Shown piece after piece: positions 13,201 through 26,400 of a DNA stretch of 64,000 nt. The first letter of the stretch is position 1; each line of letters opens with the position of its first letter. The notes under the pieces were generated by a model. It searched no databases. It was not told the DNA's origin and saw only the letters and a list, made by a program, of their open reading frames with translations. Source of the stretch: Plumapathes pennacea (taxonomy: Eukaryota; Cnidaria; Anthozoa; Antipatharia; Myriopathidae); assembly GCA_964036295.1 (NCBI GenBank), contig OZ038470.1:5311578-5375577 (forward strand). The letters run 5' to 3'. The position numbers were made by a program, and so were the translations under genes.

Positions 13201-16200
13201 TCTCCGATTAAGCCATCACTCAAAACAAGAAACAGTTCAGGTACACCCTCTTGGCATGGGCGGACTATCGGCCAACTGTCGATTGGGAGTCGGGAGACTA
13301 TCGGGCGATACTCGACGACGATTACCTCTCGACAGTTCGCCGACCATGAAGACCGACAAGATGATCAATGGTCAGCCGGTAGTCAACCCATGCCGCCTCT
13401 GATACATGCTAAGTTATCATTACTGTACGATTTTTCTCCATCAGGCGCATGAAATAAGAAAATGGGAATTGGGTCAATACAAACCTTTATCAAGACTCGT
13501 AGTTTTTCTAAGTATGAGACTTCGGTAGAGAGGAGTTCCCAGATAGCTTCCTGTTGATCTCGCTCTTTCTTTGTCATTCCCTAAAACAACACACACAAAC
13601 AGTCAATCTGTGCCTAAACCTGCGATCAATTCCTGCTATTTGTGAGCAACAGACGTTTTCTAGATTCAATCTAACTTCTCTAGCAAGCTAAGTGTGAACG
13701 GAGCCTGAAATTGCAGTAGAATCTCGAGAAAAGCTTCCTCGCCAGCACTGAAATGAACCACTGCTGCAGCCCGTCACGACTGAGCCCAGCATACGACAGT
13801 GAATTTAGTACAACGTACAATACTTCACCGCCGGAAGAAACGGTTAGAATAGGTTCTTCTTTGTGATGTGCATATACGTACCTCTATCATTGATGCATCG
13901 ACGACATCCATCCAGGAGTTCTCCTGTAAAACAAAACACACCTTGAGCACAGGCTACGGATCTGTGGATTTTAAATTCAAGGACTCGATTGCTTATTATT
14001 TTGAGGACACAGATCAACACTGTTTCTTTGGAGGTTTCGCAAACTCTATTGGCAATAAACTACACAAACTACAATAAACTCTAGGCAAAGGTTGCAAGAA
14101 AGAGAGGCAAAGTCCAGAAGCAGAAACAAAGACAAACAGGAACAGGAACAAGAATAAAGCGAGGGGACGGGAGGCAGAGGAATTTAGACTATGAAATGCC
14201 AATACAGCTTAGACTGCGCCGGCGTGGAGACACCTGATAAATCAACTAAAAGTCGATGTGTGAAAGTTAGACGTCGTTAAAGAAGTTTAAGCTGACGTTT
14301 CTAGCGTTGGCCCTTCGTCGGAGTAAGTGGAAGTCCTTACCAGCCCTATATCTTCTTCTGTGTCGTCCTCAGTCTGTTCTGAATCCAAACCATACACCGT
14401 GTAATAATCGAGCAAATCTTTCAGGCTGGACAACGAATCCTCCTAATGTAAAACATGAACCAAGGAAATCAAGAGGATAACCATACTGAGAGAACTATCG
14501 ACAACGATAAGGAAAGATAGTTACAACGAAGGACACGAATGCAAACATTTAGTGAAAGCGAACAGATCATAAACGTAAGCATGAACACCTATACCCTATA
14601 CACTTCAATCTTATCGAACCTTGGTTTGTTTCGGAAACAATCCTGTCAATTTGCTGGCCGATTTGGGTCTGTGAAGATTCCCAGAACCGCTGCCTGCAGC
14701 TCCATGACCGGAGAGGACTGGACTTGACATAGATGAAGGTATAGCTGGGTCATCTCCCAGAAACGACATTATGTTTTTCTTGCCACGTTGACTCTATAAA
14801 AGATTCAAAAGGGTTTAGACAGTTTAAAACAAAAAGGGCTCAAAATTTTCGTTATGACAAACTTATGGCTAAATTAAGTTTTCAAAACCATTTCATACTA
14901 CAGGAGGAAACCTTTCAGCTTTCAAGGAAAAGTGTCAGGGGCGGACCAAAACCGGTTTACACCGGTTCACGGAAACCGGTCAGGTTGTTGGTATTTCCAG
15001 TTCCCGGCCTCTGGAAATGACGTTTTAGAGAACCAAATCTCACAATTCTTCCGTTAGACCCCTTAGAAGTTCGGCCCTTTGGCCCTCGCACACTTGGTCA
15101 GATTTTCTCCTGGATCCGCCTCTGAGTGTTTTCAGTAAGTGCCCTAAGAAGAAGGAAAGTAACAATATAAAAAACCTACATTTTTCAGTTGCTGGCTCAA
15201 CATCTTCTCTGCTTTTTCCCTGGCTTCTTTTTCCTTCTCTTTCTCGTCTTGTTCTTTCTTCTGGTTCCCTTGTTTCTTGGAAGTAAATGACCCGGAGCGG
15301 TTCATGAAGGAGGAGCCCCTTGGACGGTTTTGAGCTTCATCACAATGCTTTGCCTGGCTCGTGGCATCGACCACTCTCTGATCGATGGAGACATCTGCAT
15401 TGGCTGTTAGGTAAAATACGAAGATTACGTCAAGCTGTCAAAAATGAAATCATGAAATTGAGAGGATTTCTCTGAAAAAAGTTTGAGAGGTCAGAAACAG
15501 ACTCTGACCCTTTTAACTGACGTCACTGCAGTCAACTTGGAATATTAAGAACATTAATTTTCTCTGTTGGGAATTGTGTAAAAATAAGCTTATTGTCTAA
15601 CAAATTGGTTGCATTCTCATGACACAAAAGGCACCTTACTAACTAACTAGCAAATTGATGTTCGATGTATGGAGAAAATAGCAGATGATTTCTTGCTTGG
15701 GTTCAAGCTGGTCAGACCATCAATTCTCCTAACACTTCTACAGTTTGTTTAGGGCAGGATGGGAGAATTACTGTCTAAATCAGTGGTCCATACCTCTCAC
15801 ATGCAAGACATTTCCTCCCAGAGGGAAAGTATCAAAAGCCAGAGGAAGCGGCGTGTTGGACGAATCAAGAAAAACTGAATGTGTACAAAAACTCAAGCTA
15901 CGTTTTTCAAATGAAGCTTCCAGAGATTCCCTGCGGAGGAAAGCAAAATAAAATAGTCAATGCCAAATAATCAACTTGTGTATATAACTGTCTGTCTGAC
16001 CACCTATTTGACTGCCTATTTATTCAGGCTTTGGTGTCTGTCTCCACAGTTCAAATTCTTGGCAGAGGTTATTCAGGCTGATGGAAAAAAAGACATTAAT
16101 GCTACATTGATTGGATTCAAGCTGATCAGACTACAAATTCTCTGAACACTACTGATAGATTTTGTTTGACTTGCTTGGGTTGAAGGTGATCATATTAGTA

Positions 16201-19200
16201 GTTTTCTGAACACTACTCATACACTCGGTCTCTCTGCAGGTTGGGAGAACAAGGACATGAATCTTAGAGCTTGGCCTTTCACTACTGAGCCCACAATACA
16301 AATTGTAGCTCCCAAACATTCGAGAAGAAAAAAATGCATGACTGTCAGTAGTGACTTTTCAACTGACCAAGATATCAGATACCAAGTCTTTCCAAAAGAT
16401 AAATATATGACGTATCACTGCCACGCTGGACTTACTTGAGAGATTTTCCTTTAAGGGCTGGCATGACTTCCACTTCAGGGGTGTTAGCATCATGGAAACG
16501 CACACTAAAGCATGCCCGAGAGGGGTCCTGTAGGTGATGAATTATCCAAGCTATGTCACTTCAAATTACTACAAAGTAATACTGTAGAACATTGCAGAAT
16601 TTTGTTTGTGTCAATTGATCATGATGTACAGTACATGACAGAAACTGTAAACAAATTGCACTAGTCGGTATAATATGGTTAGTAACATGGTCAGTAAGTG
16701 GTGATAATATGGTTGTGTGGTCAGTATGTGGTCAGTGAAATCACTTGACTGTGGTCGGTACACACCATATATCTAATGACAGGAAAATGGTGGCAAAAAC
16801 ATATTTTACTTACTTCTGTATTGTGTCTCCTGGGCTTTTTCTTGGCTCCGGCCGAAAGCTTAAACAAGCGTTTTCCAGAGGAGTAGCCTCTGGTTGTCTT
16901 CTTGTCCCTATTATTTCAAACAAGTCAACAGATTAAAAGTCTAGTCATGACTTAAAGACCCCACTGAAAATGCTTTACAGAAATAAACATACAGATGAAA
17001 GTTCCTTATTTATTATCACTAGAGTTCTGTGATAGAGTATACTCACAAGCGGGAATCAACGTCATCTTCATTTCCAGAGTCATTATCAGACCCGGCTGGC
17101 TGTTTGGGTGGTAATTTGATGAGCGATCCTCTTGGCCGTTCTACAAGAAATAATCTGGCTCATCAGACCCTTACCAGATATAGCTTTTGGTACATGACTC
17201 TGTTGCAGCTACAGTATGCTTGCAAATCATTTGCAAGGGCCTATAGCCATAACCTTTTCAGGGATTAAAGCCCAGATAAGCATCAAGTTTATTTATTTAT
17301 TTGGCTGAACAGAAGGGGTGGCAAATGGCACCTAGAAAATTATGAGTCTTGGAAAGTTTTGGTCCAATCTTGGAATCTCAGCAGCCCTTTTTATGAGTCT
17401 CGGAGTCCGAGTGGTTGAAGTCTTGGATTCTTGGATTCTTGAAGTCTTGGTCTTGGATTTTCAAACAAGGGTCTCAGTGTCTCGGTGAGTCTTGGATTTT
17501 ACCATTCACCACCCCTAACAGATACTAAATTAAGCACTTCCCTGCCTAATGAACTGAGTTTTTGCTTAGGAATGCTCAAGTATGATACGGAAATTATATG
17601 AAACCACAAATTTATTCTTTTCATTGTTAAATTCCTGCCCTTTGTTGTGGTAGTGTTGGAATTACACCCTATTCCAGTGCATTTTGCGTCAGCATGCATC
17701 TGTCAAAGAAGATAACAAACAAAAATACTTCACTAGACACCCACCAGGTATATCAAATCGAGCATGTTCTGCAGTCACACCCAGGTGATGAACCTCATCA
17801 CATTTCAGACACAGCACCAGTGGATGGCCATTGTTTATTTCTTGACAGTCTTCATGATGGCAGACCTGTCAGTAAAAGCTGGACATGAGACTCTTTTACT
17901 CTCGGGCACTGTGGAAATTCATATTTTGTGCAACGCTTGTAAAACCCTCATAAAATCTCAAGACTAGCACTAAGACTAAGGCTAAGACTCATTACTTAAG
18001 TGCAATTTAATTCAATGCAACAATGCTTAGTTCACTGTAACAAAATTATGCACAAGAAAACATGGGGCTTGCACACAATGCAAAATTTACCTAAAGAGTT
18101 AACCATTACCCAAAATTACAGTACTAAATATTAGCAATTATCCAGAACATACTGTATGCTTTGTCCATTCTCTTTATATGCATTTTAGTGAATGTTCTGC
18201 ATGGTTCTAGAAAATCCACAGTAGGATGTCTGTCATGTAGTGATTATCTGAGTGATATACACTTTCATGTCAACTTTCTGATTTAAACTGCAAACATTGT
18301 CAATATACCAGCACTTTCAAGGGGTAAATTCTACAAATATTGTTGAATTCCTTAGCTTAGACTATTTAAAGAATGCTACATATTAACATGACAATATTTC
18401 AGTGTATAAGAAGAATTCAGACAACACTAGAGGTCATGCAAATAAAGCTATTTAACTTGTAAATTTATCCATATACAAATTGTATAATTTTTACAAAGAT
18501 CTGTTCAATAATTGAGTATTATTGGAACACTAAATTCAGTATGTCAGTGACACAGTTACAGAAATAAATTTAGTAAATTAATATATACCTCAATATTGAT
18601 GTGTCTTGTACCATACATTGTTTTCGGTTAACAATCTTTAATATTTACAGTCAATGACGAATGTTCACCATATACTGTCCATGGATGATCAATCAAGCAA
18701 TTCAAGCAATGTTTTCAAATTAAACATACAGAAATCAATTACACCTAATCACTGTAAAGATCCCAAGAGTGGAGACATGAGGTAGTTAACAGAAACCATT
18801 TAATAACACACTGGTTCCCAGCCCATTCAAAGATTAACAAAACATGGCTAGCTAGTTATGTAACCACACACGTGCTGGGCTGATTGCCACAGGAGAGTGC
18901 ATGTGATATAACAATCACAAAGTGCAACAAATGCCACATCTGCTAGCCCAGGCTACTAGACTTACAATAACTATATGGGCTGTTGAGTCTTGCCTTGTGC
19001 TGTAGCTGTATAGCTGGCAAAGTTATTTTCATATTGTACCCTTTATTTAGGATTAAAGTATCTGAGTGGCATTGCAAGAATGTTCAATGCAATTCTATAA
19101 GCTATTTTATCATCATCACTGAATTTTTCTTCTCCACAGGGCCTCTACCCACTAAATCACGAACTGTAATAGTTTTTATGTAAAATATCTTTTGTGATTC

Positions 19201-22200
19201 CAAATCTGCCTCACATATATGAAGACCAACAAGCTGTGGTGATTAAATAAACGCTTGTTATAATTATTACAAAAATGTCCATTAAACAGTGGGAACATAT
19301 TTTATCCAATTAAATTATAGATTGAGATATATAAAGAATAATACATGGGTGTGTGGAGATACGAAATTTAAGTTCGAGTGTCCATTTCAATATAAACACA
19401 CAAGAAGATAAATTTCATATCTCCAAGTGTCCATGTATTATTTTGTTCATTCATTTCATAAATTCTGGTGTGATACAGAGATTTCTGCCACTAAGAAAAT
19501 AATGTGAAAACATGTAAAATCACTGCTAACACACATAAAAACGTTGTATTTTTACATGTGTTTAGATATGACATTTCTTAGTGGTGGGAATCTCTATATT
19601 ACACCAGGGTTTATGTAATAAAAGACATTGTACAAGTTAGCATAAGGTATTATACAGGGTTCATACAGTACAGCCAGTTCAAATCAAAGTTCAAGGACCT
19701 TCCATGGATTTTCCAAGGGAAAATTTCGATTTTCTTAAGGACTTAAATTTACCTGTTGGTCTGAAATATATGATATTTGGCATTTACGTTTTTCTTCGAG
19801 CATCACCAAGACTGATCTGACTGCATACAAGTCAATTTATTTGTGTTGGCTGTATTATTACTGGGGGAAATCCACGAACTTATCAAGAACTACTGTCTAA
19901 ATACAAGGACTTTTCAAGCAATCAAAATACAAATCTAAGGACTTTTCAAGACAAGCAGGCTTTTCAAGATTGTAACAAATTACTTCAATCACTGCTAATT
20001 TGAGAATGTGTGTTTTCATTTCATATTTCACAGATATCTAGAAAATAGAAACAAAGCATTATCTGTTTCTCCAGGAAAAGAGCACTTTTCAGTATCTTAT
20101 TTCAGTGTAGCTTCTAGAAGATTAAAGTAACATGTACACTTGCATGTGATCTCTTTCTTAACCTTTTGGTTTTCACGGATAGATGCAAAAATACTCACTA
20201 CTTACTCACTTCACTCCCTTTGGTGATTTAAACATATTCAAAATGAAACAAACTTGATATTGGTATTTGACTTGGTATACTGTATACGCAACAGCAATGA
20301 AATTTTTCAACATTTCACACACACACAAACAAAAAACATCCTGAAGCACTGGTATATAATAATACTGTATTATCAAACTTCCCCAATCTAAATACCCAAA
20401 CGTACAGTAACTCTAAGTCAATCCAAGTGCAACATAAAAAGATGTCATGAAACTAACAGCAAAGCAACACCATTCATGTACAGATTCTGTTATGGTACTC
20501 ACATCTATCAGACATTCCTGAATGCTGCCAATTCTGTCAAAAGTTGATATCTCTGGTATCATGTCTATAAAATGTTGCTTAGAGTATACACTCCTTTAAC
20601 ACTTAGTTCTGAACATTACAGCAGTTCAGCAGTACTGAACAGGAAACTAAAAATCACGTCCATAAAAGGTTGGGCATGACACGAAATAAGACACCACAGC
20701 AGGGGCCACAAGAAAACCGGATATAAGCGTAACCTGAACTTGTGATCTTCTGATTCACAGCCAGACAGGAGTCTTTCAGAAAACAATCAATCACTTCTAA
20801 AGGTGAAGGGTTTCCTCCTGTTACACTTGATTCATTGACAATTGTCTAAAATATGAGTGTTTCATTTCCTTGACATTCGACAGCCCAAGAAAATTTTATT
20901 GCTCCTTTGTCTGTCAAAGTCATAAATGTAGATTCTCCCGACCATTCAAGAAAAACAGAATTATGAAAAGTGAGAATGACTCAAGAGTTCAAAGTTTATG
21001 GTTGGCCGGTGGTCTGGGTCAATAGAAAATGTGCTTCGGGCAACTACATAGTGCACAGTGGCTTGTCCAAACCTATGGCTTCCAGAAAGATAATGCAATT
21101 TGGTGCTGACTGATGATGCTACACAATAAAACATCAAAATGATAAGGAAGGTGTGAAGCAACCAAAAAAGGTTGGGGTGACCAAAGCATGACTAAGCACA
21201 AAGTATAATTTTAAAACTTATCCAATTAGTCGATTCTTCTAGCAAATTATCAAAAGCCTACAGAACTATAGTTCTCCATACTGTATGTATGATATGATGT
21301 ATCTAAGATATAATATCTAAGATATAAGACTGAAAAAGAATATTGAAGCTGATCACTCCTGTTAACTTAGATCATTTTCTCTGTCCAAACACATGCTCTT
21401 TTCCTGGCTCTTTTGACAGGCACAGTTCAATAAATTATGTACTTCAATTCTTATCCTGGGCTTGAAACAAAATAATTCTCAGTAAATCATGCAAAAAAAG
21501 GGTCACAAAGGAAAATGTTTACAAAAGGATAAAAATTCAAACACTTAAAAAAACAACTGTCAAATGTCTCATTTCTGTGTGACTTGGCCAAGGAAAACAG
21601 AAAATGCACAGATTCTGAAACTACCATAAACAAAAATAATGAAAGGTTGATGTTATAAAAAAACATTATTCTAATTTTGCAGCAATAATATAAAATGTAA
21701 ATTCTTCAAAGCAAAATTATTGATGTTACAATCCTGGTGGACGTGATTGTAACACATAATGAGCATAAACCACAATCATATTATTTCAAGTTGCAAAAAA
21801 ATAAAATAAAACGATGGACAAATGTATACATGTTGACAGCTGACATTGCTCCAGAATGTCAAAATGTAAACGCCTAAAGTACGTCTGTTTCTGGGGTTGC
21901 ATTAACTACTCGGAAACAATATTTTCAACTGGAAAACCGTGCTGATACGTAGACATAATTTATGCTTTTAGAATCATTATGTAAAAAATAAAGGTTATCT
22001 ATCTATCTATCTGACCTTGCTTTTCGATATTTCGTTCTTTTTGCCAGTTTAAAACCTACAAAGCAGTCGCGGTCTTGATACACTAAAGACGGTAAAGCCA
22101 TTTTTTAGAACGAGGAAAGACCCCAGAGTACCTAGAGTATTCTTCAACCCGTTGTGAAAGGACGTGTTCTTTATAAGCACAGATTTGAAGGTGCCCATTC

Positions 22201-23448
22201 TCTTCACATGCAGAGTAACTTGCAAGGGTTTTCTTACAAAGCGTGATAGTTAATTCGCATGTTTCTTGAGAGCAAATAGTTGCAAAGGAAAGCGGATTAT
22301 ACCGGCGCAAACGTATATCCGAAATAAAACACTGAGTCTTTGTCCTGTTTATGTCACGGTACTACAATATTTACAATACACTGTGCAGAAGTTGAAGACC
22401 TACCTTCACAGCAACGTTCTTCTGGGATTTTACCGAAGAGCCACAAAGTTTTCCTTGACAACACCGACCATCTTCTGCAAGTCAAAATATCATATGAGGA
22501 CGGCGCCTAATTTATTATCAAAAGTAGTCCGTGCGAAAGAGACCCAACAGCTTTCACTGATCAAATATAAACGAATGCCTGCTGAGAATTTAAACGTCCG
22601 CATACACGAATTACCGAAGGAAAGACGAGTATCGGGGTCATCCAGTGATGTATGCTCAATATTTAACTACACTGTAATACTAAATTAAGTTTGTATCGAA
22701 AGACTCCTAAGCTAACTTGAACAAAACGAGATCTAATCGTACAAACCAGCAGCGTGACAAGCAAGAAAGCATGGATGTATAAATATTCACATTGCTCCAA
22801 AAAGATGACAAATTATCCTGACGGACGTCGGCCGACGAAAGATGTTTGTCGCCATGACAGTTTCAGAAAAAGAGTTCCGAGGAAATTGGTTAAATGTGAC
22901 AGTTCTTATCACTTTTCAGCCGTTTTTTACATAGCTAAATCTTTACATTTGTAAAAGTTTTGCCGGTGATTACCGGCTTCACACATAATCGAGTAATTTA
23001 TTCCTTCTTGAGACCTGTACAAACTATCCGAAATCCGATAAGTTGATTTTGTACGATGTCAAGCACTGTTAAAGGCAAATAGATCCAGCAAGGAATACCT
23101 CAAGTTCACATACCTTTATCTTCGTTCTCGACATCTTCCCGACCTGGTAAAACAAAAAAGAAAGTGTCATTTGGCCAGGGTCGTGACACAATAAGCTTCG
23201 GTGAGCTTGCATATTTCCATCTCCGGCGATGCATTTACCGCAAGCAAGCTAAACTTTGGGAAATTCCGTTCCAAATAGCCCACAATAAACAGCGTATCAT
23301 ATGAACTCCATTATTTTGTTTTAAATAGGGTCATTCATTAGGCATACTCTGGTAGGCATTTGCTTCTTCAACAGTGGCACAAAGATGCCGGCTGCACCTC
23401 GATCGACGGAGCGGCGAAAAACCATGCCAACTTACCTTGCTCTGGCAT
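6736..23448 (-). CDS. PLEKHG5: PLEKHG5-type Rho guanine-nucleotide exchange factor, complete, 26 coding exons
   Basis: PLEKHG5 (Syx/Tech) exchanges GDP for GTP on RhoA through its DH domain, steered by a PH domain, at membranes and junctions. Exons in order: 23448-23436, 23143-23114, 22474-22404, 17865-17745, 17140-17047, 16907-16814, 16527-16436, 15930-15794, 15403-15180, 14793-14620, 14442-14341, 13923-13882, 13580-13485, 13141-13091, 12989-12897, 12768-12712, 12443-12333, 12115-11963, 11790-11650, 11435-11325, 10852-10769, 10495-10450, 10080-9968, 9749-8348, 7223-7040, 6787-6736. All junctions are GT/AG in consistent phase; the total of 3,888 bp gives 1,295 aa (human about 1,060). Diagnostic stretches are QQEAIWELLSTE, PYIRYCMEEAN, KPMQRVTKYGLLLK and MDVYVFLFTDLLLITKAKK. 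The extra length is mainly in exon 24. Start choice: MPEQG splices in frame into the conserved Cys/His exons. The C-terminal exon is the least certain, because the preceding exon also meets a TAA just beyond its donor. Confidence 0.92.
7538..7684. repeat. ACTAC/ACACT microsatellite-like tract in PLEKHG5 intron 24
   Basis: Repeated CTACACTACACTAC units; a similar shorter tract lies at about 7,795-7,885. Open frames here are rich in Tyr, Thr and His and are artefacts. Confidence 0.8.
7912..8342. mobile_element. MITE at the splice donor of PLEKHG5 exon 24, with internal 76-bp tandem repeat
   Basis: The left end GGCCATGTCACAGGAGGCAA and right end (complement) GGCCATGTCACGCGAAGCAG are inverted repeats continuing into CTTGCAACTTG. 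Inside, a 76-bp unit (TGTGACATGTACTTTGCAAC...) repeats about three times from 8,103 to 8,330. The flanks ATTACTTAA and ATTACCTTC are an imperfect 9-bp match, possibly an old target duplication. No transposase. Confidence 0.75.
8348..9749 (-). other. PLEKHG5: PLEKHG5 exon 24: long serine-rich, likely disordered tail
   Basis: This single 1,402-bp exon encodes residues about 751-1217. It is dominated by Ser, Glu, Arg and Pro (ASSASSILSMDSDSDEES, SRSESALTSGSSS) with many RxxS sites, as expected for a phosphorylated disordered tail. It begins right after the PH helix (KRYAVEKMLG, the conserved post-PH segment). The frame stays open past the donor into a MITE, where it becomes repeat-derived peptide, so the coding end is the donor at 8348. 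Confidence 0.85.
9968..11435 (-). other. PLEKHG5: PLEKHG5 PH domain, exons 20-23
   Basis: Residues about 633-750. Strand-like segments CVIHEGPLRLV, MDVYVFLFTDLLLITKAKK, RVIKPPIQVEKLAVH and GTFLLISLNDY are followed by the C-terminal helix ENQWLDSIKEAQ with the invariant Trp of PH domains. Introns between these exons hold A/C-rich low-complexity DNA (10,960-11,290) and a degenerate GTGTAGTGTA tract (11,465-11,640). Confidence 0.88.
11650..13580 (-). other. PLEKHG5: PLEKHG5 DH (RhoGEF catalytic) domain, exons 13-19
   Basis: Residues about 403-632. The first conserved helix (CR1) is QQEAIWELLSTEVSYLEKLR, the middle region includes PYIRYCMEEAN, and CR3 is LNDLLVKPMQRVTKYGLLLK. The CR1 glutamate and the CR3 KPMQR..KY..LL pattern needed for exchange are intact, so the protein should be an active GEF. 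Exon 16 adds a Ser/Thr-rich insert (NTLSPSDMADG). Confidence 0.9.
15180..17140 (-). other. PLEKHG5: PLEKHG5 exons 5-9: linker and RBD-like segment
   Basis: Residues about 79-292. Exons 7-8 read CFSVRFHDANTPEVEVMPALKG and then FLDSSNTPLPLAFDTFPLGG, matching the vertebrate segment (TLKFDLN...IVPAMKKKSL...[20 protein letters not shown]), which has a Ras-binding-domain-like ubiquitin fold. Exon 9 adds a highly charged KEKEKEAREKAEKML stretch, probably a helix or coiled coil, not conserved in my memory of the human protein. Confidence 0.72.
19337..19442. mobile_element. Short inverted-repeat element in PLEKHG5 intron 3
   Basis: AATAATACATGGGTGTGTGG at the left pairs with the complement of CTCCAAGTGTCCATGTATTATT at the right; the arms continue through AGATACGAAATTTA. 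Non-coding. Confidence 0.65.
19457..19615. mobile_element. Second short inverted-repeat element, adjacent
   Basis: CATAAATTCTGGTGTGATAC and the complement of its right arm (ATTACACCAGGGTTTATG) match over about 40 bp, including AGAGATTTCTGCCACTAAGAAA. Non-coding. Confidence 0.65.
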
Positions 23449-26400
23449 GTCACTAAAGAACAATTTGCGTACTTTACTCCATCCGACTTTATTCCATGTC
23501 CAACCTTGTGAATAACAGCTCCCCGTTCGCTGGTATAAATATAGCAATAAACTCTCCGATGTCAGAGTTTACTTCAAGCGCAAAGACGTTTAGATCATGA
23601 TGACAGCGTTTCTAAAGCTCAGCGCAGAACCCTAGCTTTAGGATCCTAGGATCCTAGCACCGTCCACGAGATATTTGGCCTCTAACTTGAACTTCTAAAG
23701 AGAAACTATCGGAAAATCTGTAAAAACCGCAGAAGCTTCGAACAGCAGAGTTGGTGACGTCACATCCTAATGAATAACAATGGCAGTCACAATGTGAACC
23801 AATCAGAAAGAAGGGCTCAAGCGAGTCTCACGTCTCTATAAGCTAACAGTGCCAGTCATCGTCAAAAATACTTTCAAAAACATGGTGGTTTATTTTGCAA
23901 ATTACTGGAACTCAGCTCTCTAAAATGTTTAGACGGGCGGCATAGATTTGTTTTTGGAAATAGTACAAAGTCTAACGACCCACGCCTTTGTTCATTGGTA
24001 AATACGTCAGATAGTCAATATTTCCGTTGTTTACTCGTTTTTATGTTTGGTCAAATAGAGAACCACTAATTTCTCCTTGAAGGCTGGTTTACACGGAGAA
24101 TTCACAATAGAGCAATCGAGGTGACTGTTGTTCGTTATTGTATTGCTATAAAGAAACGGATTGTGGAGGAATAAGTGCCTGAATCAACAGAAGGTTGACA
24201 TGGGAGAATGGTGCCCGTAACCTTGCACATTGAGACTTTAAGCTGGCATATATTGCCAATGCTAGTACAACTCGTATTGACTCTCGTAAATCGCTTTCCA
24301 GCTATCAGGCTCGAAAATTCCGGAGATGCTCGCTTTCAAAACTTAACAATTCTAATTAACCAAGGCTTGCAATTGCCGACCTAATTCAGTTGCAAATAAG
24401 CATTGCTAGTTTAGTAAAATGACGTTAATTGAGCCACCGTTACTCGAGACGGTTACCCGAAAATGAGTGTCAACAATCAACAGTACAGGTTATTAAAAAT
24501 ATGATAAGTTTTGAGAAATGTTTTCGTGACGATTACTTTAACATTTATTTTAAAAGTTCAAAATGATATGATGCACTATTTTCCCTTGAGAAATGGAGGA
24601 TTGAAAAGGCTGGCGTCAAAAAGTGGCCAAGAAATAATCAAATCAAGCGCATCATGAATAATCGATTTCCGCTTGTTTACCGAATCGATTTGCTGATTCG
24701 TGCCGAAAATAGCAACCCCCCGTGGCGACAGTCGAAAGACATGTATTTTACAGGCCGCAATGCCCTGAAACTACTTGAAATTCGACTCTCATTATTGGTT
24801 GGCAACGACAGACCTCCAAACACTTGTTATCAAAAAAACATCTCCACACATTTGTCATCGGCAAAAAATGTAAAGTTGAAAGGAGAATCTACCACCTGAA
24901 CAACTCTTCTTACAACACGAAGGGTTGCAAGAAATTGCACTGTCAGCAATAAAAATACTGCACAACACAAAACCGTTTTTCTATTCCTGACGAAATATAA
25001 ATTTGAGAAAACTTCCAACTCCGAAAGTCATATGAAACATAAAGAGATGACCAATAAAATAGAAACTCGCAATTTAGTACTTCAAAAAATGAGTGTTTAA
25101 TTCCAATTTCTGAACTGTCAAATAAAACCTAAAGGTGTGGCCACTTGAACGAAAGCTCTAAACGAACTCGTTGTTGTTGAACGGAGTATATATATAACCG
25201 GTGCGCCTGAGCGGTGCACGTGATCATTGCTGCTGTTCGAAAAAGGTTACCTTTGTCAGTTTCCGACCCGCTTCTTACTTTCGGCCGGGAGTTATGCCTG
25301 GCTCTGATTGGATTACAGCTAGACATAGTTATTTACAGCAACTTGGGTAAACCTTTCTATCGAGAAAAATATTTGAAAACCGATTGCAGTAGTTGCTTTA
25401 GCAATATGTGAAGTTCGTGATAACTGACAGCAATATATGTATTCAAGAGAGGGATGTATTTATATATCTCTATGCCTTTGTTTCTGTCTATCTTTCTCTG
25501 TCTGTCTGTCACTGTCTGTCTGATTCTCTGTGTGTCTGTCGATCCCTGTGCCTGTCCCTTATCTCGCACTTTGTCCGTCTATCTATCTGCATTTTCACAC
25601 TTCACTGACTCAAACTACTCAAGACGGCCGGACGCTTCCGAGCCGTGACTTCTTCACAGCCTGTGAGTATCGGATATTCAACCCCGTCGTCACAGTTTGA
25701 TAAGTGGCTTTGTCGGCTCATTAACTAATAACTTATCCACTCGCAAATTCAATTCGCACATCGAGTTGCCGGAAGTCGGCAAGCAGTCCAGAATCAGCGA
25801 GGGCAGAGAACAATTATCTAGAAAGGTCAGTTATAAAAAGAACAGAAACTTAAAGAAGGACACATGAAAGCGAAAGTAGGCTGAGTGAAAAAAATTGGGG
25901 GTACTACCTACAAGTTCAAGTAATCAGACTGCGCCGGATAACGGAGGCAAACCAACCTTGTTTACCAATTTGTGAACTTTTCACCACTTCCTTGGAGACC
26001 TTAATACCAAAAGTCCGGCTAGTTTTACTTGAGGCCGAAATACAACTCGTAAAACTCTCCGAGAAATAGGAGGACGAAAGCTACTATCAAACTCTCAATT
26101 TTCAATGATTAAGGACACGGGAGAGTTTTTGTACAGTCAACTGAACCTCTCGAAGACAGACACTGACCCCGGGACCAGCTCCAACTGTCCGCTTTAGACT
26201 CAAAGTAAATGAATGAAGAAACGACTCCGTCTTAGAGAGGTGTCCGTTATGAGCCGGAGTTGTCAACCACTTCACGAAACCATTACATTGGATCAATCAC
26301 ACTGGAGTTGACCGTCTTGCAAATTCGACCGAAAACCTTCAAATCTTCTTCACTGAAGCATAAATATCGTACAGATTCAAATAAGAAAATCGAAATAATC

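Larger units (their letters stand above)
17866..22403 (-). other. PLEKHG5 intron 3 (4.5 kb), non-coding
   Basis: AT-rich intron with no supported exon. It holds two adjacent inverted-repeat elements (19.3-19.6 kb), a short TATC tandem run near 22,000 and other repetitive AT-rich DNA. Confidence 0.7.
17745..22474 (-). other. PLEKHG5: PLEKHG5 exons 3-4: Cys/His-rich N-terminal module
   Basis: Exon 3 (22474-22404) encodes GRCCQGKLCG and exon 4 (17865-17745) encodes VCHHEDCQ, then LCLKCDEVHH and HARFDIPG. Residues about 15-78 resemble the vertebrate PLEKHG5 long-isoform N-terminus (CHH..CQQL...LC..CD..H......VRFDLP). The CxxxxC, CHHxxC and CxxC...HH spacing suggests a small zinc-binding fold; metal binding is inference. 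The two exons are separated by a 4.5-kb intron and read continuously in phase 0. Confidence 0.8.

Noticed and set aside
22266..22688. 140-codon plus-strand frame
   Set aside because: It is antisense to PLEKHG5 exon 3 and shows no family similarity.
23114..23134. MSRTKIK as the PLEKHG5 start, splicing straight to VCHHEDC
   Set aside because: It is in frame if exon 3 is skipped, and a minor isoform is possible, but the MPEQ start with exon 3 restores the conserved Cys-rich N-terminus, so it is preferred.
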